Below, one piece after another: positions 54,377 to 63,809 of a stretch of DNA of 64,000 nt (positions within the stretch are counted from its first letter, which is position 1; every line of letters starts with the position of its first letter). The notes below the pieces were generated by a model, which saw nothing but the letters and a program-made list of their open reading frames with translations, made no database searches and was not told where the DNA came from. Both the position numbers and the translations under genes were made by a program. Source of the DNA: Vibrio gazogenes (GTDB lineage Bacteria; Pseudomonadota; Gammaproteobacteria; Enterobacterales; Vibrionaceae); contig NZ_CP018835.1 of assembly GCF_002196515.1 (NCBI RefSeq), forward strand, positions 806,001 to 870,000, given 5' to 3'.

Positions 54377-54805
54377 ATGAGTTTCGAACTCCATCCACAA
54401 TTACGGCAAGATACAACCTACCTTGGTGACTTCCCGCTTTCTCTCGTGTTGTTACATTGGGATCAAGCAGTACCATGGGTTATTTTGGTCCCGAAACGTG
54501 CCGGAATTAAGGAATTCCACCATTTACCAATGGTCGATCAGCAACAATTCCTAGTTGAATCTCAATGGATAAGTCAGATTTTAGAGTCTCAGTATCACCC
54601 CGATAAAATCAATTTGGGCGCGTTGGGCAACATGGTCCCTCAGCTCCACTATCACCACATTGCAAGATTTGCTGAAGATGAAGCATGGCCCGGGCCAGTC
54701 TGGGGAAATACGACAGGTACCCGCAGAAGTGATGCCGCACAACAACATATGGCCAGTTTACTGAAAACCGCATTGGCTCCGTCCGGTATTTTCACACCGG
54801 TTTAA
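54377..54805 (+). CDS. HIT-domain protein
   Basis: This 142-residue protein is of the histidine triad superfamily. The triad region reads QLHYHHIARF, where HxHxH-type residues are present as H-Y-H-H; VILVPKRAGIKEFHHL and LGALGNMVPQ come before it. HIT proteins are nucleotide hydrolases or transferases; this branch is uncharacterised. It ends 12 bp before the convergent feoC gene. Confidence 0.88.
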   Translation: MSFELHPQLRQDTTYLGDFPLSLVLLHWDQAVPWVILVPKRAGIKEFHHLPMVDQQQFLVESQWISQILESQYHPDKINLGALGNMVPQLHYHHIARFAEDEAWPGPVWGNTTGTRRSDAAQQHMASLLKTALAPSGIFTPV

Positions 54806-54816
54806 CTCAAAGAACG

Positions 54817-55047
54817 TCAAAGAATGGCCGTCAGCGACAGCGCCTGAGGTGAATTGACCGCATAACGAATGCGCCGGACCTCACCACTTTTACTGGTATC
54901 GACAAAACGGGAAATGATCCCTTTTTTGACCCAAATGCCAAGCATGGCATCGATACCATCTTCACTGATTCGAAAATGACGGGCTAATATCGTACCGCTG
55001 GTTGTGCCATGCTGTTCCAGGTAACTTTTCAACTCATTCAAAATCAT
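54817..55047 (-). CDS. feoC: Ferrous iron transport protein FeoC
   Basis: This 76-residue winged-helix protein (ILNELKSYLEQHGTTSGTILARHFRISEDGIDAMLGIWVKKGIISR) is encoded after feoB with a 4-bp overlap. No cysteine is present, so the Fe-S cluster ligands of Klebsiella-type FeoC are missing; the Vibrio branch appears to work without a cluster, by binding FeoB. Confidence 0.88.
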   Translation of the reverse strand: MILNELKSYLEQHGTTSGTILARHFRISEDGIDAMLGIWVKKGIISRFVDTSKSGEVRRIRYAVNSPQALSLTAIL

Positions 55048-57329
55048 ACGATTTGACGCTCAAAGTTTTTGATCACATCACCTTGATGCTTCAGCAAACG
55101 ATATAAGCCCCATCCACCGATCAAGATGAACGACATCCACAACATACTTTGTAGTGGGTGTTGCATGATATTCATCGCTTGATAGAAAAATGTTGCCGAA
55201 CAATAAGCTAATCCAAAAGTCCAGACGGCAATAAATCGAGCATATCGGGCACCAAACTCTCTGACATAAGCCCCCATCGCTGCCACACAAGGCGTATAGA
55301 GTAAAATAAAAATCAGATATGCAAACGCTGCGGAATGACTTTGAAAATAGTATTGCAGATTACTGTAGATCGATGAATCCACATCCTGCTCTGCAGCAGC
55401 AGATTGAGTATCGGATAAATCCCCGACTTCAATCCCCAAAGGATCAGAAAAACTCAACGACATCAGGTTATCAGGAATCGTTTGCAATGCCTCTTTCAGG
55501 CTCGCCAGTAAATCAAAATCACCAGAGTCATCTGACTGTGAGGAATATAGGTTATTCAATGTGCCAACGACGGCTTCTTTGGCAAAAATACCAGTCACAA
55601 TTCCGACGGTCGCCGGCCAGTTTTCCTGTTTTATTCCTATTGGTGCAAATAGCGGTGTCACGTGTTGTGAAACTTTGGACAACACAGATGTATCACTGTC
55701 TTCATGACCGAAACTACCATCCGTTCCGACCGAATTTAAAAAACTCAGAATGGTCACCACAACGACAATGGTTTTTCCTGCACCTAATACAAACCGTTTT
55801 AATTTTTGCCACGTTTTAATCAGAATATTTTGTAGGGTCGGTAATTCATAGTCTGGGATTTCCATCACCATACTTTCACTACTGCCAGGATAAATCGTAT
55901 GCCGTAACACAATGCCAGTGAAGACTGCTGCGACAATACCCAATAAATAGAGTGAAAATACAATATTCTGACCACTATGAGGGAAAAAAGCCGCAGCCAA
56001 CAATGCATAAACTGGCAACCGGGCCCCACAAGACATAAAGGGAGCCATCGCAGCGGACAATCGTCTTTCTCTTTCCTGATCTAACGTTCGCGTCGCCATG
56101 ATTGAAGGAACATTACAGCCGAATCCCAGAATAAGCGGCACAAAAGCTTTCCCTGGCAGGCCGATTTTCTGCATCACTTTGTCAAGGACGAACGCAGCCC
56201 GAGCCATATACCCTGAGCTTTCCAGCATGGCTAAAAACAGATAAAGACAAGCAATCACAGGAATGAAGGTCGCAACTGTTTGGATCCCCCCGCCCACACC
56301 ATCGACTAACAATGTGACCAACCATACCGGGAGATGTTGATCCAATAAAGTATGCCCCCCATCAACCAACAAAGCGCCAACAGAAATATCAAAGAAATCG
56401 ATAAAAGCACTCCCGATATTAATCGAGAACATAAACATCAGGTACATCACTAGAAAGAAAAAAGGAATACCAACCCACTTATTGAGCACCACTTGATCCA
56501 CACGCTTAGTGAAGTTATGTCCTAACACACCTTGCTCACGACGAACATCCTGACATTGCTCATGTAACCATGTGTATTTGACATTCGCGACATGTAAGTC
56601 AACATCCAGAAGGCTATTCAGTTGCAGATCATTCAATTGTTGTCGGGCTGAATCGGATAAAAGATTGGTAATAAGGGTGTCACAGCCAAGTGCACGGATC
56701 GCGAGAGCACGATGCGAAACGACTTGTGATGTGTCTGTTTGTGATGAAAATAATGGCGTAACCGTCTCAATCATCGACTCAAATTGATCACCATAGTCCA
56801 GTCGTAATTCATTGAGAGTAATCCCCTGTACCAAGGTTTTGTCGAGACTCTCTTTCAACTGAACTACCTGCGATTTATTATTGGCAGAAATGGGATAAAC
56901 CGGGCATCCCAGCAACCGCGTTAATCGTTTAACATCAATCGAGCGGCGCTCTCTTTTGAGCACATCCATTTTATTGAGCACGACAATCATCGGCCGACCA
57001 AGTTCACGCAACTGCAAGGTCATATACAAACTTCGCTCAAGACAGGTAACATCAACGACATTCAGAATGAGATCTGCCGGATGTGACAGTACCGCTTGTG
57101 ATGCAATCGATTCATCAATACTGTGGCTATCGTTGCCACTATCCAATGCATAAATACCCGGTAAATCAGTGAGGGAGAATTCATTCCCAGAATAGCTATA
57201 TTTCCCAGTTTTTTTCTCAACCGTGACACCAGCCCAGTTTCCGACCTGTTGACGCGCACCAGTTAAACCATTAAATAACGTTGTTTTACCGCTGTTTGGA
57301 TTACCGACCGTTAAAATGTTGTATTTCAT
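55044..57329 (-). CDS. feoB: Ferrous iron transporter FeoB
   Basis: This 761-residue protein has an N-terminal G domain (P-loop GNPNSGKTT, DLPGIYAL, NKMD) followed by a membrane domain with GFGCNVPSIMATRTL, SCGARLPVYALL and PFMSCGA-type gate motifs. It imports Fe(II) across the inner membrane, driven or gated by nucleotide hydrolysis. It overlaps feoA and feoC by 4 bp each. Confidence 0.97.
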   Translation of the reverse strand: MKYNILTVGNPNSGKTTLFNGLTGARQQVGNWAGVTVEKKTGKYSYSGNEFSLTDLPGIYALDSGNDSHSIDESIASQAVLSHPADLILNVVDVTCLERSLYMTLQLRELGRPMIVVLNKMDVLKRERRSIDVKRLTRLLGCPVYPISANNKSQVVQLKESLDKTLVQGITLNELRLDYGDQFESMIETVTPLFSSQTDTSQVVSHRALAIRALGCDTLITNLLSDSARQQLNDLQLNSLLDVDLHVANVKYTWLHEQCQDVRREQGVLGHNFTKRVDQVVLNKWVGIPFFFLVMYLMFMFSINIGSAFIDFFDISVGALLVDGGHTLLDQHLPVWLVTLLVDGVGGGIQTVATFIPVIACLYLFLAMLESSGYMARAAFVLDKVMQKIGLPGKAFVPLILGFGCNVPSIMATRTLDQERERRLSAAMAPFMSCGARLPVYALLAAAFFPHSGQNIVFSLYLLGIVAAVFTGIVLRHTIYPGSSESMVMEIPDYELPTLQNILIKTWQKLKRFVLGAGKTIVVVVTILSFLNSVGTDGSFGHEDSDTSVLSKVSQHVTPLFAPIGIKQENWPATVGIVTGIFAKEAVVGTLNNLYSSQSDDSGDFDLLASLKEALQTIPDNLMSLSFSDPLGIEVGDLSDTQSAAAEQDVDSSIYSNLQYYFQSHSAAFAYLIFILLYTPCVAAMGAYVREFGARYARFIAVWTFGLAYCSATFFYQAMNIMQHPLQSMLWMSFILIGGWGLYRLLKHQGDVIKNFERQIV

Positions 57330-57556
57330 CCGATAATCTCCACTTGAATTGCCGTTGCAATTTTTTCTCTGATAGCCAGAGAGACACCACGCACTTCAAT
57401 CTGAAGCGGGTCTCCCATCGGGGCCTTTCGAATCAAAAGGATCGGGGTTTCTGGCAAGATCCCCATAATCATTAACCGCTTTCGAACTTCCGTAGAAAGT
57501 TGGTGAAATCCTAAAATCGATGCGCGTTGACCGGGGTTTAACTGAGATAGGTTCAT
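57326..57556 (-). CDS. feoA: Ferrous iron transport protein FeoA
   Basis: This 76-residue SH3-like protein (LNPGQRASILGF, RLMIMGILPETPILLIRKAPMGDPLQIEVRG) is an essential partner of FeoB. It is the first gene of feoABC, and a Fur-like box lies just upstream. Confidence 0.94.
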   Translation of the reverse strand: MNLSQLNPGQRASILGFHQLSTEVRKRLMIMGILPETPILLIRKAPMGDPLQIEVRGVSLAIREKIATAIQVEIIG

Positions 57557-57582
57557 GGCTAATTCTTACTGGTATCATCTAT

Positions 57583-57601
57583 GAGAAGCATTATCGTTAT
57601 C
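57583..57601 (-). promoter_or_regulatory. Fur-box-like sequence upstream of feoA
   Basis: GAGAAGCATTATCGTTATC matches the 19-bp Fur consensus at 14 of 19 positions and contains adjacent ATTATC and GTTATC hexamers. It starts 27 bp upstream of the feoA ATG, so repression by Fe-Fur is likely. Confidence 0.6.
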
Positions 57602-57705
57602 AGATTTTAGTATACGCGTAAGTATTAGGGAAATTATTGAGAAGGATCAAAAGTAGACACAGTTCGAAGAATTCCAAAGTCTTCATTCATGCCGGAGGCT
57701 TTTAC

Positions 57706-57733
57706 ACGTGGTATAGCGAGCGCTATACCACGT
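57706..57733 (-). terminator. Perfect 13-bp stem-loop after znuA
   Basis: ACGTGGTATAGCG (57706-57718) and its complement (57721-57733) are separated by 2 nt, 12 bp after the znuA stop. The T-run is missing on both strands, so it may be a processing-stable 3' end rather than a classical terminator. Confidence 0.5.
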
Positions 57734-57744
57734 CATTGGTTCAA

Positions 57745-58632
57745 TTACTGCGCCATTTTAAAGCAGTTGGTATAACTCTGGCTCAAGCTGGTTAAAAAGC
57801 GGAAATAACTCCCTTTTGCCAGTGGTATGTCGGTTGCCAACGGATCAAGCGTTCCGACTTTGGCCGATGTCCCCCGAGTGACACTGGTAATCACGGAAGG
57901 CAAAAACTGAGGTTCAGAAAAAATACAAACGTTAGGCTGTTCTTTCAGTTTGGTCCGAATCTCAATCAAAGTCTTCGCGCCCGGTTTTCGTTCTGGGCTA
58001 ACGGTAAAATGACCGATATTATTCAAATGATAATGGGCCTCAAAGTACTCATATGCATCGTGAAAAACGTAATAGGGATAGTGCTGATACGCAGCCAACT
58101 GCGTCTGAATCTGATTATCTGTTTTGGTTAACTGCGCCAGAAAATGAGTCAAATTTTCCTGATATTGTGTGGCATGATCCGGATCTTGTTGAATCAGACG
58201 CGCTGTGATAGCTTTGGCAACCACTCGAACCTGCTCAACGCCCAACCAGAAATGAGGATTGATATTGCCATGATGGTGATGACCATCATCATGATGTGAC
58301 GCAGAAAAATGTCTGAACGGTACACCTTTGATGTGGCTAATCATCAATTGATTCGTTTGATGTGATAAGACTTTCGATAGAAAGGGTTCCAGCCCTTCCC
58401 CAAACCAGATGACCAGATCCGCCTGCTTGATCCGCTTTACATCCGAAGGACGAAGTGCATAATCATGCGGCGAAGTATTTGGCGCAAGCAGCACATCCGG
58501 TTGACTGACTCCTGCCATCAATTCGTAACTAATCATTTGAATCGGTTTGATACTGGTTAACACATTCAGTGCCCATACAGGGACTGATAGGCTCAACAGT
58601 AATGCGAATGTAGTGAGACGAAAGAACTTCAT
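57745..58632 (-). CDS. znuA: Zinc ABC transporter, periplasmic binding protein ZnuA
   Basis: This 295-residue cluster A-I metal receptor has a signal peptide ending VWA, metal-binding His in APNTSPHDYALRPSD, a His/Asp-rich loop (ASHHDDGHHHHG) just before NPHFWL, and later HFTVSPERKPG. It delivers Zn(II) to ZnuBC. It is divergent from znuC, with a Zur palindrome between them. Confidence 0.95.
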   Translation of the reverse strand: MKFFRLTTFALLLSLSVPVWALNVLTSIKPIQMISYELMAGVSQPDVLLAPNTSPHDYALRPSDVKRIKQADLVIWFGEGLEPFLSKVLSHQTNQLMISHIKGVPFRHFSASHHDDGHHHHGNINPHFWLGVEQVRVVAKAITARLIQQDPDHATQYQENLTHFLAQLTKTDNQIQTQLAAYQHYPYYVFHDAYEYFEAHYHLNNIGHFTVSPERKPGAKTLIEIRTKLKEQPNVCIFSEPQFLPSVITSVTRGTSAKVGTLDPLATDIPLAKGSYFRFLTSLSQSYTNCFKMAQ

Positions 58633-58670
58633 GGAAATTTATCCCCAGCTTATAGCTTCAATTTTTCACA

Positions 58671-58689
58671 AATGTTATATTATAACATT
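58671..58689. promoter_or_regulatory. Zur operator between znuA and znuCB
   Basis: AATGTTATATTATAACATT is a perfect 9-1-9 palindrome and matches the core of the gammaproteobacterial Zur box (AAATGTTATA-N-TATAACATTT). One site can control both divergent units. Confidence 0.9.
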
Positions 58690-58713
58690 ACCATTTTGCA
58701 AACGAGTTATTTC

Positions 58714-59502
58714 ATGTCAACACTGATCGAACTACAAAATGTTTGCGTCGCATTCAACCAGAAAAACGTGTTAGACCATATCAGTCTCCGTGTCGAGTCA
58801 GGAACAATCACAACCCTTATTGGCCCGAATGGTGCGGGAAAATCAACACTGGTCAAAGTCTTGCTAGGACTTCAATCGATTCAATCAGGGCAAATCACAC
58901 GTTCACCTCGACTGAAGATTGGTTATGTACCACAAAAGCTTCGACTGGATGAAACGTTACCGCTGAACGTCCAGCGCTTTTTGAAACTTGCCGGGCGCTA
59001 TAGTCGCCAAGAGCTGAATGATGCCCTGACACTAGTGGGAGCCGCACACCTCACTCATAGCAGTATGCACCATTTGTCAGGCGGGGAGACACAGCGTGTT
59101 TTACTGGCTCGGGCATTACTACAACGCCCGGACATTTTAGTACTCGATGAGCCAACTCAGGGTGTTGATGTTCAGGGCCAGATTGATCTATATGAATTAA
59201 TCCAAATGCTGAGACAACGGTTCGGCTGTGCCATTTTTATGGTGTCTCATGATCTCCATTTAGTTATGGCGCAAACAGACCATGTGATCTGTCTTCAGCA
59301 CCATATCTGCTGCCATGGTGCCCCCGCAGATATTACCCAACATCCCAACTATATTGCCTTGTTTGGTCAATCACGCCATGAAGAATCTCTGGCTTTTTAC
59401 CATCACCAGCATCAACATCACCATGATCTAGCCGGACAACCGGTCTCTGGTGATGCGACACAATGTAACCACCACACTCACGGACATCATCACCATGGTT
59501 GA
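58714..59502 (+). CDS. znuC: Zinc ABC transporter ATPase ZnuC
   Basis: This 262-residue ABC ATPase has GPNGAGKST (Walker A), LSGGETQRV (signature), ILVLDEPTQGVD (Walker B) and VSHDLH. The C-terminal tail is exceptionally His-rich (FYHHQHQHHHD and CNHHTHGHHHHG), consistent with zinc binding. The ATG at 58714 is required because the longer frame starts inside the Zur operator. It overlaps znuB by 8 bp. Confidence 0.95.
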   Translation: MSTLIELQNVCVAFNQKNVLDHISLRVESGTITTLIGPNGAGKSTLVKVLLGLQSIQSGQITRSPRLKIGYVPQKLRLDETLPLNVQRFLKLAGRYSRQELNDALTLVGAAHLTHSSMHHLSGGETQRVLLARALLQRPDILVLDEPTQGVDVQGQIDLYELIQMLRQRFGCAIFMVSHDLHLVMAQTDHVICLQHHICCHGAPADITQHPNYIALFGQSRHEESLAFYHHQHQHHHDLAGQPVSGDATQCNHHTHGHHHHG

Positions 59503-60280
59503 GATTATACTTCCTGCCATTCTGGCAGGAATCGGGATAGCTTTGATCGCTGGTCCGCTTGGCTCTTTTGTTGTATGGCGGAAAATGGCCTATTTCGGCG
59601 ATACATTAGCGCATGCTTCTTTGATGGGGTTAGCATTTGGCTTTTTACTGGATATCAACCTAAACCTCGCACTCTTGGTATGTTGTTTAGCAATTGCAGC
59701 GATTTTAGTCGTTCTACAAAGACAGAAATTCATTGCGACAGATACCCTGTTGGGCATCCTTGCACATAGTTCCCTCTCGGTCGGTTTGATTGCTGTGAGT
59801 TTTCTGAATGATGTCCGGATTGATCTGATGAGCTATCTGTTTGGCGATTTACTCGCAGTCACCCCCAGTGATTTATATTTTATCTGGGGAGGCGTCTTGG
59901 TGATTGCGACGTTGCTTTACTTTATCTGGCGACCGTTACTCTCTTCGACTGTGAATGAAGAACTCGCTTCCGTCGAAGGGACCAATACCGATTTGATGCA
60001 GCTATTATTAATGCTGATGGTGGGCCTCGTGATTGCTGTCGGTATGAAATTCGTCGGTGCGCTGATCATTACTTCATTATTAATTATTCCGGCAGCTGGT
60101 GCCCGACGTTTATCGACGACACCGGAACAAATGGCGATGATTGCATCGGCAATTGGCATGATCGCTGTTTTAAGCGGGCTCTATTTATCCTGGGAGTTTG
60201 ACACACCGGCAGGCCCGTCAGTGGTTATCTCTGCCAGTTGTTTATTTATTCTGAGCCACTTAGTCAAAAATAAAGCGTAA
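59495..60280 (+). CDS. znuB: Zinc ABC transporter permease ZnuB
   Basis: This 261-residue inner-membrane permease of the ABC-3 family is the same length as E. coli ZnuB. GPLGSFVVWRKMAYFGDTLAHASLMG and DLLAVTPSDL are typical. The ATG at 59495 lies within the end of znuC; a frame from 59450 would run deep into znuC. Confidence 0.95.
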   Translation: MVEIILPAILAGIGIALIAGPLGSFVVWRKMAYFGDTLAHASLMGLAFGFLLDINLNLALLVCCLAIAAILVVLQRQKFIATDTLLGILAHSSLSVGLIAVSFLNDVRIDLMSYLFGDLLAVTPSDLYFIWGGVLVIATLLYFIWRPLLSSTVNEELASVEGTNTDLMQLLLMLMVGLVIAVGMKFVGALIITSLLIIPAAGARRLSTTPEQMAMIASAIGMIAVLSGLYLSWEFDTPAGPSVVISASCLFILSHLVKNKA

Positions 60281-60281
60281 A

Positions 60282-60312
60282 AAAATCCCCCTCAAATCAT
60301 GAGGGGGATTTT
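60282..60312. terminator. Bidirectional terminator between znuB and sucD
   Basis: A 13-bp perfect stem (AAAATCCCCCTCA, 60282-60294, with its complement at 60300-60312) has a 5-nt loop and A/T-runs on both sides. It lies between convergent znuB and sucD. Confidence 0.9.
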
Positions 60313-60341
60313 CCTTACTCATTCGAACGAACTAGAAATAC

Positions 60342-61214
60342 TTACCAGCCCGTCACATCTCTTAAAGCTTGACCGATGTTGGCAAGACTTTTTACGGTTT
60401 TCACACCCGCAGCTTCAAGTGCAGCGAATTTCTCATCTGCGGTTCCTTTCCCACCAGAGATAATAGCGCCAGCATGTCCCATCCGTTTACCCGGAGGTGC
60501 AGTGACACCAGCAATGTAAGAAACAACTGGTTTAGTCACATGATCTTTAATAAACGCAGCCGCTTCTTCTTCAGCCGTGCCGCCGATTTCACCAATCATG
60601 ACAATTGCTTCTGTCTCTGGGTCGTCTTGGAACAACTTCAGAATGTCGATAAAGTTAGACCCTGGAATTGGGTCGCCACCGATACCAACACATGTAGATT
60701 GACCAAATCCTTCATCTGTCGTCTGTTTCACAGCTTCATAAGTCAATGTGCCAGAACGAGAAACAATTCCCACTTTACCTTTCTTATGAATATGCCCAGG
60801 CATAATGCCGATTTTGCACTCATCCGGAGTGATCACACCTGGACAGTTTGGACCAATCATGCGAACGCCCGCTTCATCCAGACGAACTTTCACATCTAAC
60901 AGGTCAAGCGTCGGGATGCCTTCGGTAATCGTGACAATCAGTTCGATACCCGCATCAATTGCTTCTAGAATGGCATCTTTACAGAAAGGTGCCGGAACAT
61001 AGATAACAGATGCCGTCGCACCAGTGGCTTCAACCGCTTCACGAACAGTATTGAACACTGGTAGACCTAAATGAGTTTGACCGCCTTTGCCCGGTGATAC
61101 GCCACCGACCATTTGTGTGCCATACGCAACCGCCTGCTCGGAGTGGAAAGTCCCTTGTCCGCCAGTAAATCCTTGGCAGATCACTTTGGTCTCTTTATTT
61201 ATCAATACAGACAT
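60342..61214 (-). CDS. sucD: Succinyl-CoA synthetase alpha subunit
   Basis: This 290-residue protein carries the CoA-binding Rossmann domain ([21 protein letters not shown]), the GPNCPGVI loop and the phospho-His in [12 protein letters not shown]. With SucC it makes ATP or GTP from succinyl-CoA. The start overlaps the sucC stop by one base. Confidence 0.97.
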   Translation of the reverse strand: MSVLINKETKVICQGFTGGQGTFHSEQAVAYGTQMVGGVSPGKGGQTHLGLPVFNTVREAVEATGATASVIYVPAPFCKDAILEAIDAGIELIVTITEGIPTLDLLDVKVRLDEAGVRMIGPNCPGVITPDECKIGIMPGHIHKKGKVGIVSRSGTLTYEAVKQTTDEGFGQSTCVGIGGDPIPGSNFIDILKLFQDDPETEAIVMIGEIGGTAEEEAAAFIKDHVTKPVVSYIAGVTAPPGKRMGHAGAIISGGKGTADEKFAALEAAGVKTVKSLANIGQALRDVTGW

Positions 61215-62380
61215 TATTTACCCTCCGCAGCAGCTACAACTTTCTCAGCAGCTTCAGTTAACGAAGTTGCAGCAATAATGTTCAATCCACTCTCATCCAG
61301 CTTCTTCGTACCAAGTTCAGCGTTATTCCCTTCAAGACGAACCACGACCGGAACAGAAACACCAACCTCTTCAACGGCACCGATAATACCGTCAGCAATC
61401 AGGTCACAACGCACGATACCACCGAAGATATTCACCAGAACAGCTTGTACATTGCTGTCGGAAAGAATAATTTTGAAGGCTTCCGTAACACGCTCTTTAG
61501 TTGCACCGCCACCAACATCCAAGAAGTTAGCCGGGCTACCGCCATGCAGGTTAACGATATCCATCGTTCCCATTGCTAAGCCGGCACCATTGACCATACA
61601 ACCGATATTACCATCGAGAGCAACGTAGTTAAGCTCCCATTGAGCAGCATGAGCTTCACGCTCATCTTCCTGTGAAGGATCGTGCATCTCTCTCAGTTTT
61701 GGCTGACGATACAATGCATTCGAGTCAATATTGATTTTCCCGTCGAGGCAAAGCAGATTATCGTCTCCGGTAATAATCAGCGGGTTAATTTCAAGTAGTG
61801 CCAGATCATACTGACTGAACATTTCACCAAGACCCATGAAGATTTTGACGAATTGTTTAATCTGATCCCCTTTCAGACCCAGCTTAAATGCCAGTTCACG
61901 TCCCTGATAAGGTTGTGGACCAACAAGCGGATCGATAGCAGCTTTATGAATCAGTTCTGGTGTTTCCTCTGCCACTTTCTCAATTTCAACGCCACCTTCA
62001 GTCGATGCCATAAAGACAACACGACGGCTGGAGCGATCCACCACAGCACCAAGATAAAGTTCGTTGGCAATATCAGATGCCGCTTCAACTAAGATTTTTG
62101 TAACTGGCTGACCATTCGCATCAGTTTGGTAAGTCACCAAGTTCTTGCCGAGCCAATTCTGGGCGAAATCACGAATACCATCTTTTGTATCGTGTAGTTC
62201 AACGCCACCGGCTTTTCCCCGGCCACCCGCGTGAACCTGACATTTTACGACCCATTTTGTCCCGCCAATTTTACCCGTGGCTTCAGCAGCTTCCTGTGGG
62301 GTGCTGCACGCATAACCATCGGGAACCGGCAGACCAAATTCTGCAAAGAGCTGTTTGGCTTGATATTCATGCAAATTCAT
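61214..62380 (-). CDS. sucC: Succinyl-CoA synthetase beta subunit
   Basis: This 388-residue ATP-grasp protein is the normal length. [22 protein letters not shown] is at the start, and [34 protein letters not shown] and [17 protein letters not shown] follow. The ATG at 62380 fits the family; a frame to 62410 adds ten unrelated residues. Confidence 0.97.
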   Translation of the reverse strand: MNLHEYQAKQLFAEFGLPVPDGYACSTPQEAAEATGKIGGTKWVVKCQVHAGGRGKAGGVELHDTKDGIRDFAQNWLGKNLVTYQTDANGQPVTKILVEAASDIANELYLGAVVDRSSRRVVFMASTEGGVEIEKVAEETPELIHKAAIDPLVGPQPYQGRELAFKLGLKGDQIKQFVKIFMGLGEMFSQYDLALLEINPLIITGDDNLLCLDGKINIDSNALYRQPKLREMHDPSQEDEREAHAAQWELNYVALDGNIGCMVNGAGLAMGTMDIVNLHGGSPANFLDVGGGATKERVTEAFKIILSDSNVQAVLVNIFGGIVRCDLIADGIIGAVEEVGVSVPVVVRLEGNNAELGTKKLDESGLNIIAATSLTEAAEKVVAAAEGK

Positions 62381-62533
62381 TGTGCTATTCCGTTGTATAT
62401 TATTTTTCATTCAATTTCGTTTCAACGAAACGAAACATTTTGCAGGGTACTCAGTACGCGCTGAAACATGACGGCATGTTTATTTCCATACATGCTGACA
62501 ACACAAGACCAGGTGTTGAGCAACCCAGCCGGC

Positions 62534-62565
62534 ATGGCAGATATCTGGAAGAAGATATCTGCCAT
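62534..62565 (-). other. Perfect 13-bp stem-loop between sucB and sucC
   Basis: ATGGCAGATATCT (62534-62546) and its complement (62553-62565) have a 6-nt loop and lie 8 bp after the sucB stop, with no T-run. It is probably an mRNA-stabilising or processing structure that lets sucAB and sucCD be expressed at different levels. Confidence 0.6.
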
Positions 62566-62573
62566 CTCATTAA

Positions 62574-63782
62574 TTACACATCCAACAGCAAGCGTGTCGG
62601 ATCTTCCAGCAATTCTTTAATTGTGACGAGGAATCCTACGGATTCACGGCCATCAATCAGACGGTGATCATAAGAAAGAGCCAGATACATCATCGGCAAA
62701 ATTTCTACTTTGCCATTGACCGCCATCGGACGCTCTTGGATTTTATGCATACCAAGAATCGCTGCCTGAGGTGGGTTGATGATTGGTGTTGACATTAAAG
62801 AGCCGAACACACCACCGTTTGTCACCGTAAAGTTACCACCTGTCAGTTCTTCTACGGTTAACTTGCCGTCCCGTCCTTTTTCTGCCAGCGCTTTGATTCC
62901 CTTCTCGATCTCGGCAACACTCAACATATCGCAGTCTTTCAGCACAGGAGTCACCAAACCACGCGGTGTTGACACAGCGATACTGATATCGAAGAAATTA
63001 TGGTAAACAATATCGCTGCCATCAATAGAAGCATTAACTTCAGGATAACGTTTCAGCGCTTCTGTAACCGCCTTAATGTAGAACGACATAAAACCAAGAC
63101 GGATATCATGTCTTTTCTCAAACAGGTCTTTGTACTGTTTACGCAGATCCATGATTGGTTTCATGTTGACTTCATTGAAAGTCGTCAACATGGCAGTACT
63201 GTTTTTCGCTTCCAGTAATCGTTCAGCAACACGTTTACGCAAACGAGTCATCGGAACACGCTTTTCGCTTCTTGCTGCGGCAGGTACAGCAACCGCTTCT
63301 TGTTGCTCGGCTGTTGAAGCTTTTGACGCTGACGCCAGATATGCTTCGACATCTTCACGGGTAATCCGGCCGCCAACACCAGAACCTTTGACCTGAGATA
63401 CCTCAAGGCCATGTTCGGCCATCAAACGGCGTACTGCAGGACTCAATGCGTCATTGGTCTCTTCATTCAGGTTCGCTTTATGGCGTTTGTCCGGCGAAGG
63501 CTGCGTCGATGTTGTTTTCTCAGACGTTGGCTCACCTGCAACAGCACCGGGCTTAAGGAGCCCCAGCAATTGCTTTGATAGTACCGTGGCGCCTTCCTCT
63601 TCAGAAATCGACTCAAGCACACCCGCTTCTGGCGCAGGCACTTCTAAAACGACTTTGTCTGTTTCGATTTCAACGAGGACTTCATCACGCTCAACCGCAT
63701 CACCCGCTTTTTTATGCCAAGTTGCTACGGTTGCATCTGCTACCGATTCAGGTAAATCCGGAACCAGAATTTCAACTGTCAT
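62574..63782 (-). CDS. sucB: 2-oxoglutarate dehydrogenase E2 component (dihydrolipoyl succinyltransferase)
   Basis: This 402-residue protein has one lipoyl domain (Lys43 in [17 protein letters not shown]), an E3-binding domain (about 110-145; [24 protein letters not shown]) and the catalytic domain with SYDHRLIDG. It transfers the succinyl group to CoA in the TCA cycle. AAGGAAAA precedes the ATG. It lies 27 bp after sucA. Confidence 0.97.
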   Translation of the reverse strand: MTVEILVPDLPESVADATVATWHKKAGDAVERDEVLVEIETDKVVLEVPAPEAGVLESISEEEGATVLSKQLLGLLKPGAVAGEPTSEKTTSTQPSPDKRHKANLNEETNDALSPAVRRLMAEHGLEVSQVKGSGVGGRITREDVEAYLASASKASTAEQQEAVAVPAAARSEKRVPMTRLRKRVAERLLEAKNSTAMLTTFNEVNMKPIMDLRKQYKDLFEKRHDIRLGFMSFYIKAVTEALKRYPEVNASIDGSDIVYHNFFDISIAVSTPRGLVTPVLKDCDMLSVAEIEKGIKALAEKGRDGKLTVEELTGGNFTVTNGGVFGSLMSTPIINPPQAAILGMHKIQERPMAVNGKVEILPMMYLALSYDHRLIDGRESVGFLVTIKELLEDPTRLLLDV

Positions 63783-63809
63783 ATTTATTTTTCCTTTTAT
63801 TTCTAGTTC

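Noticed and set aside
60369..60899. Plus-strand frame of 176 codons opposite sucD
   Set aside because: Shadow of sucD; no ribosome site and no conserved features.
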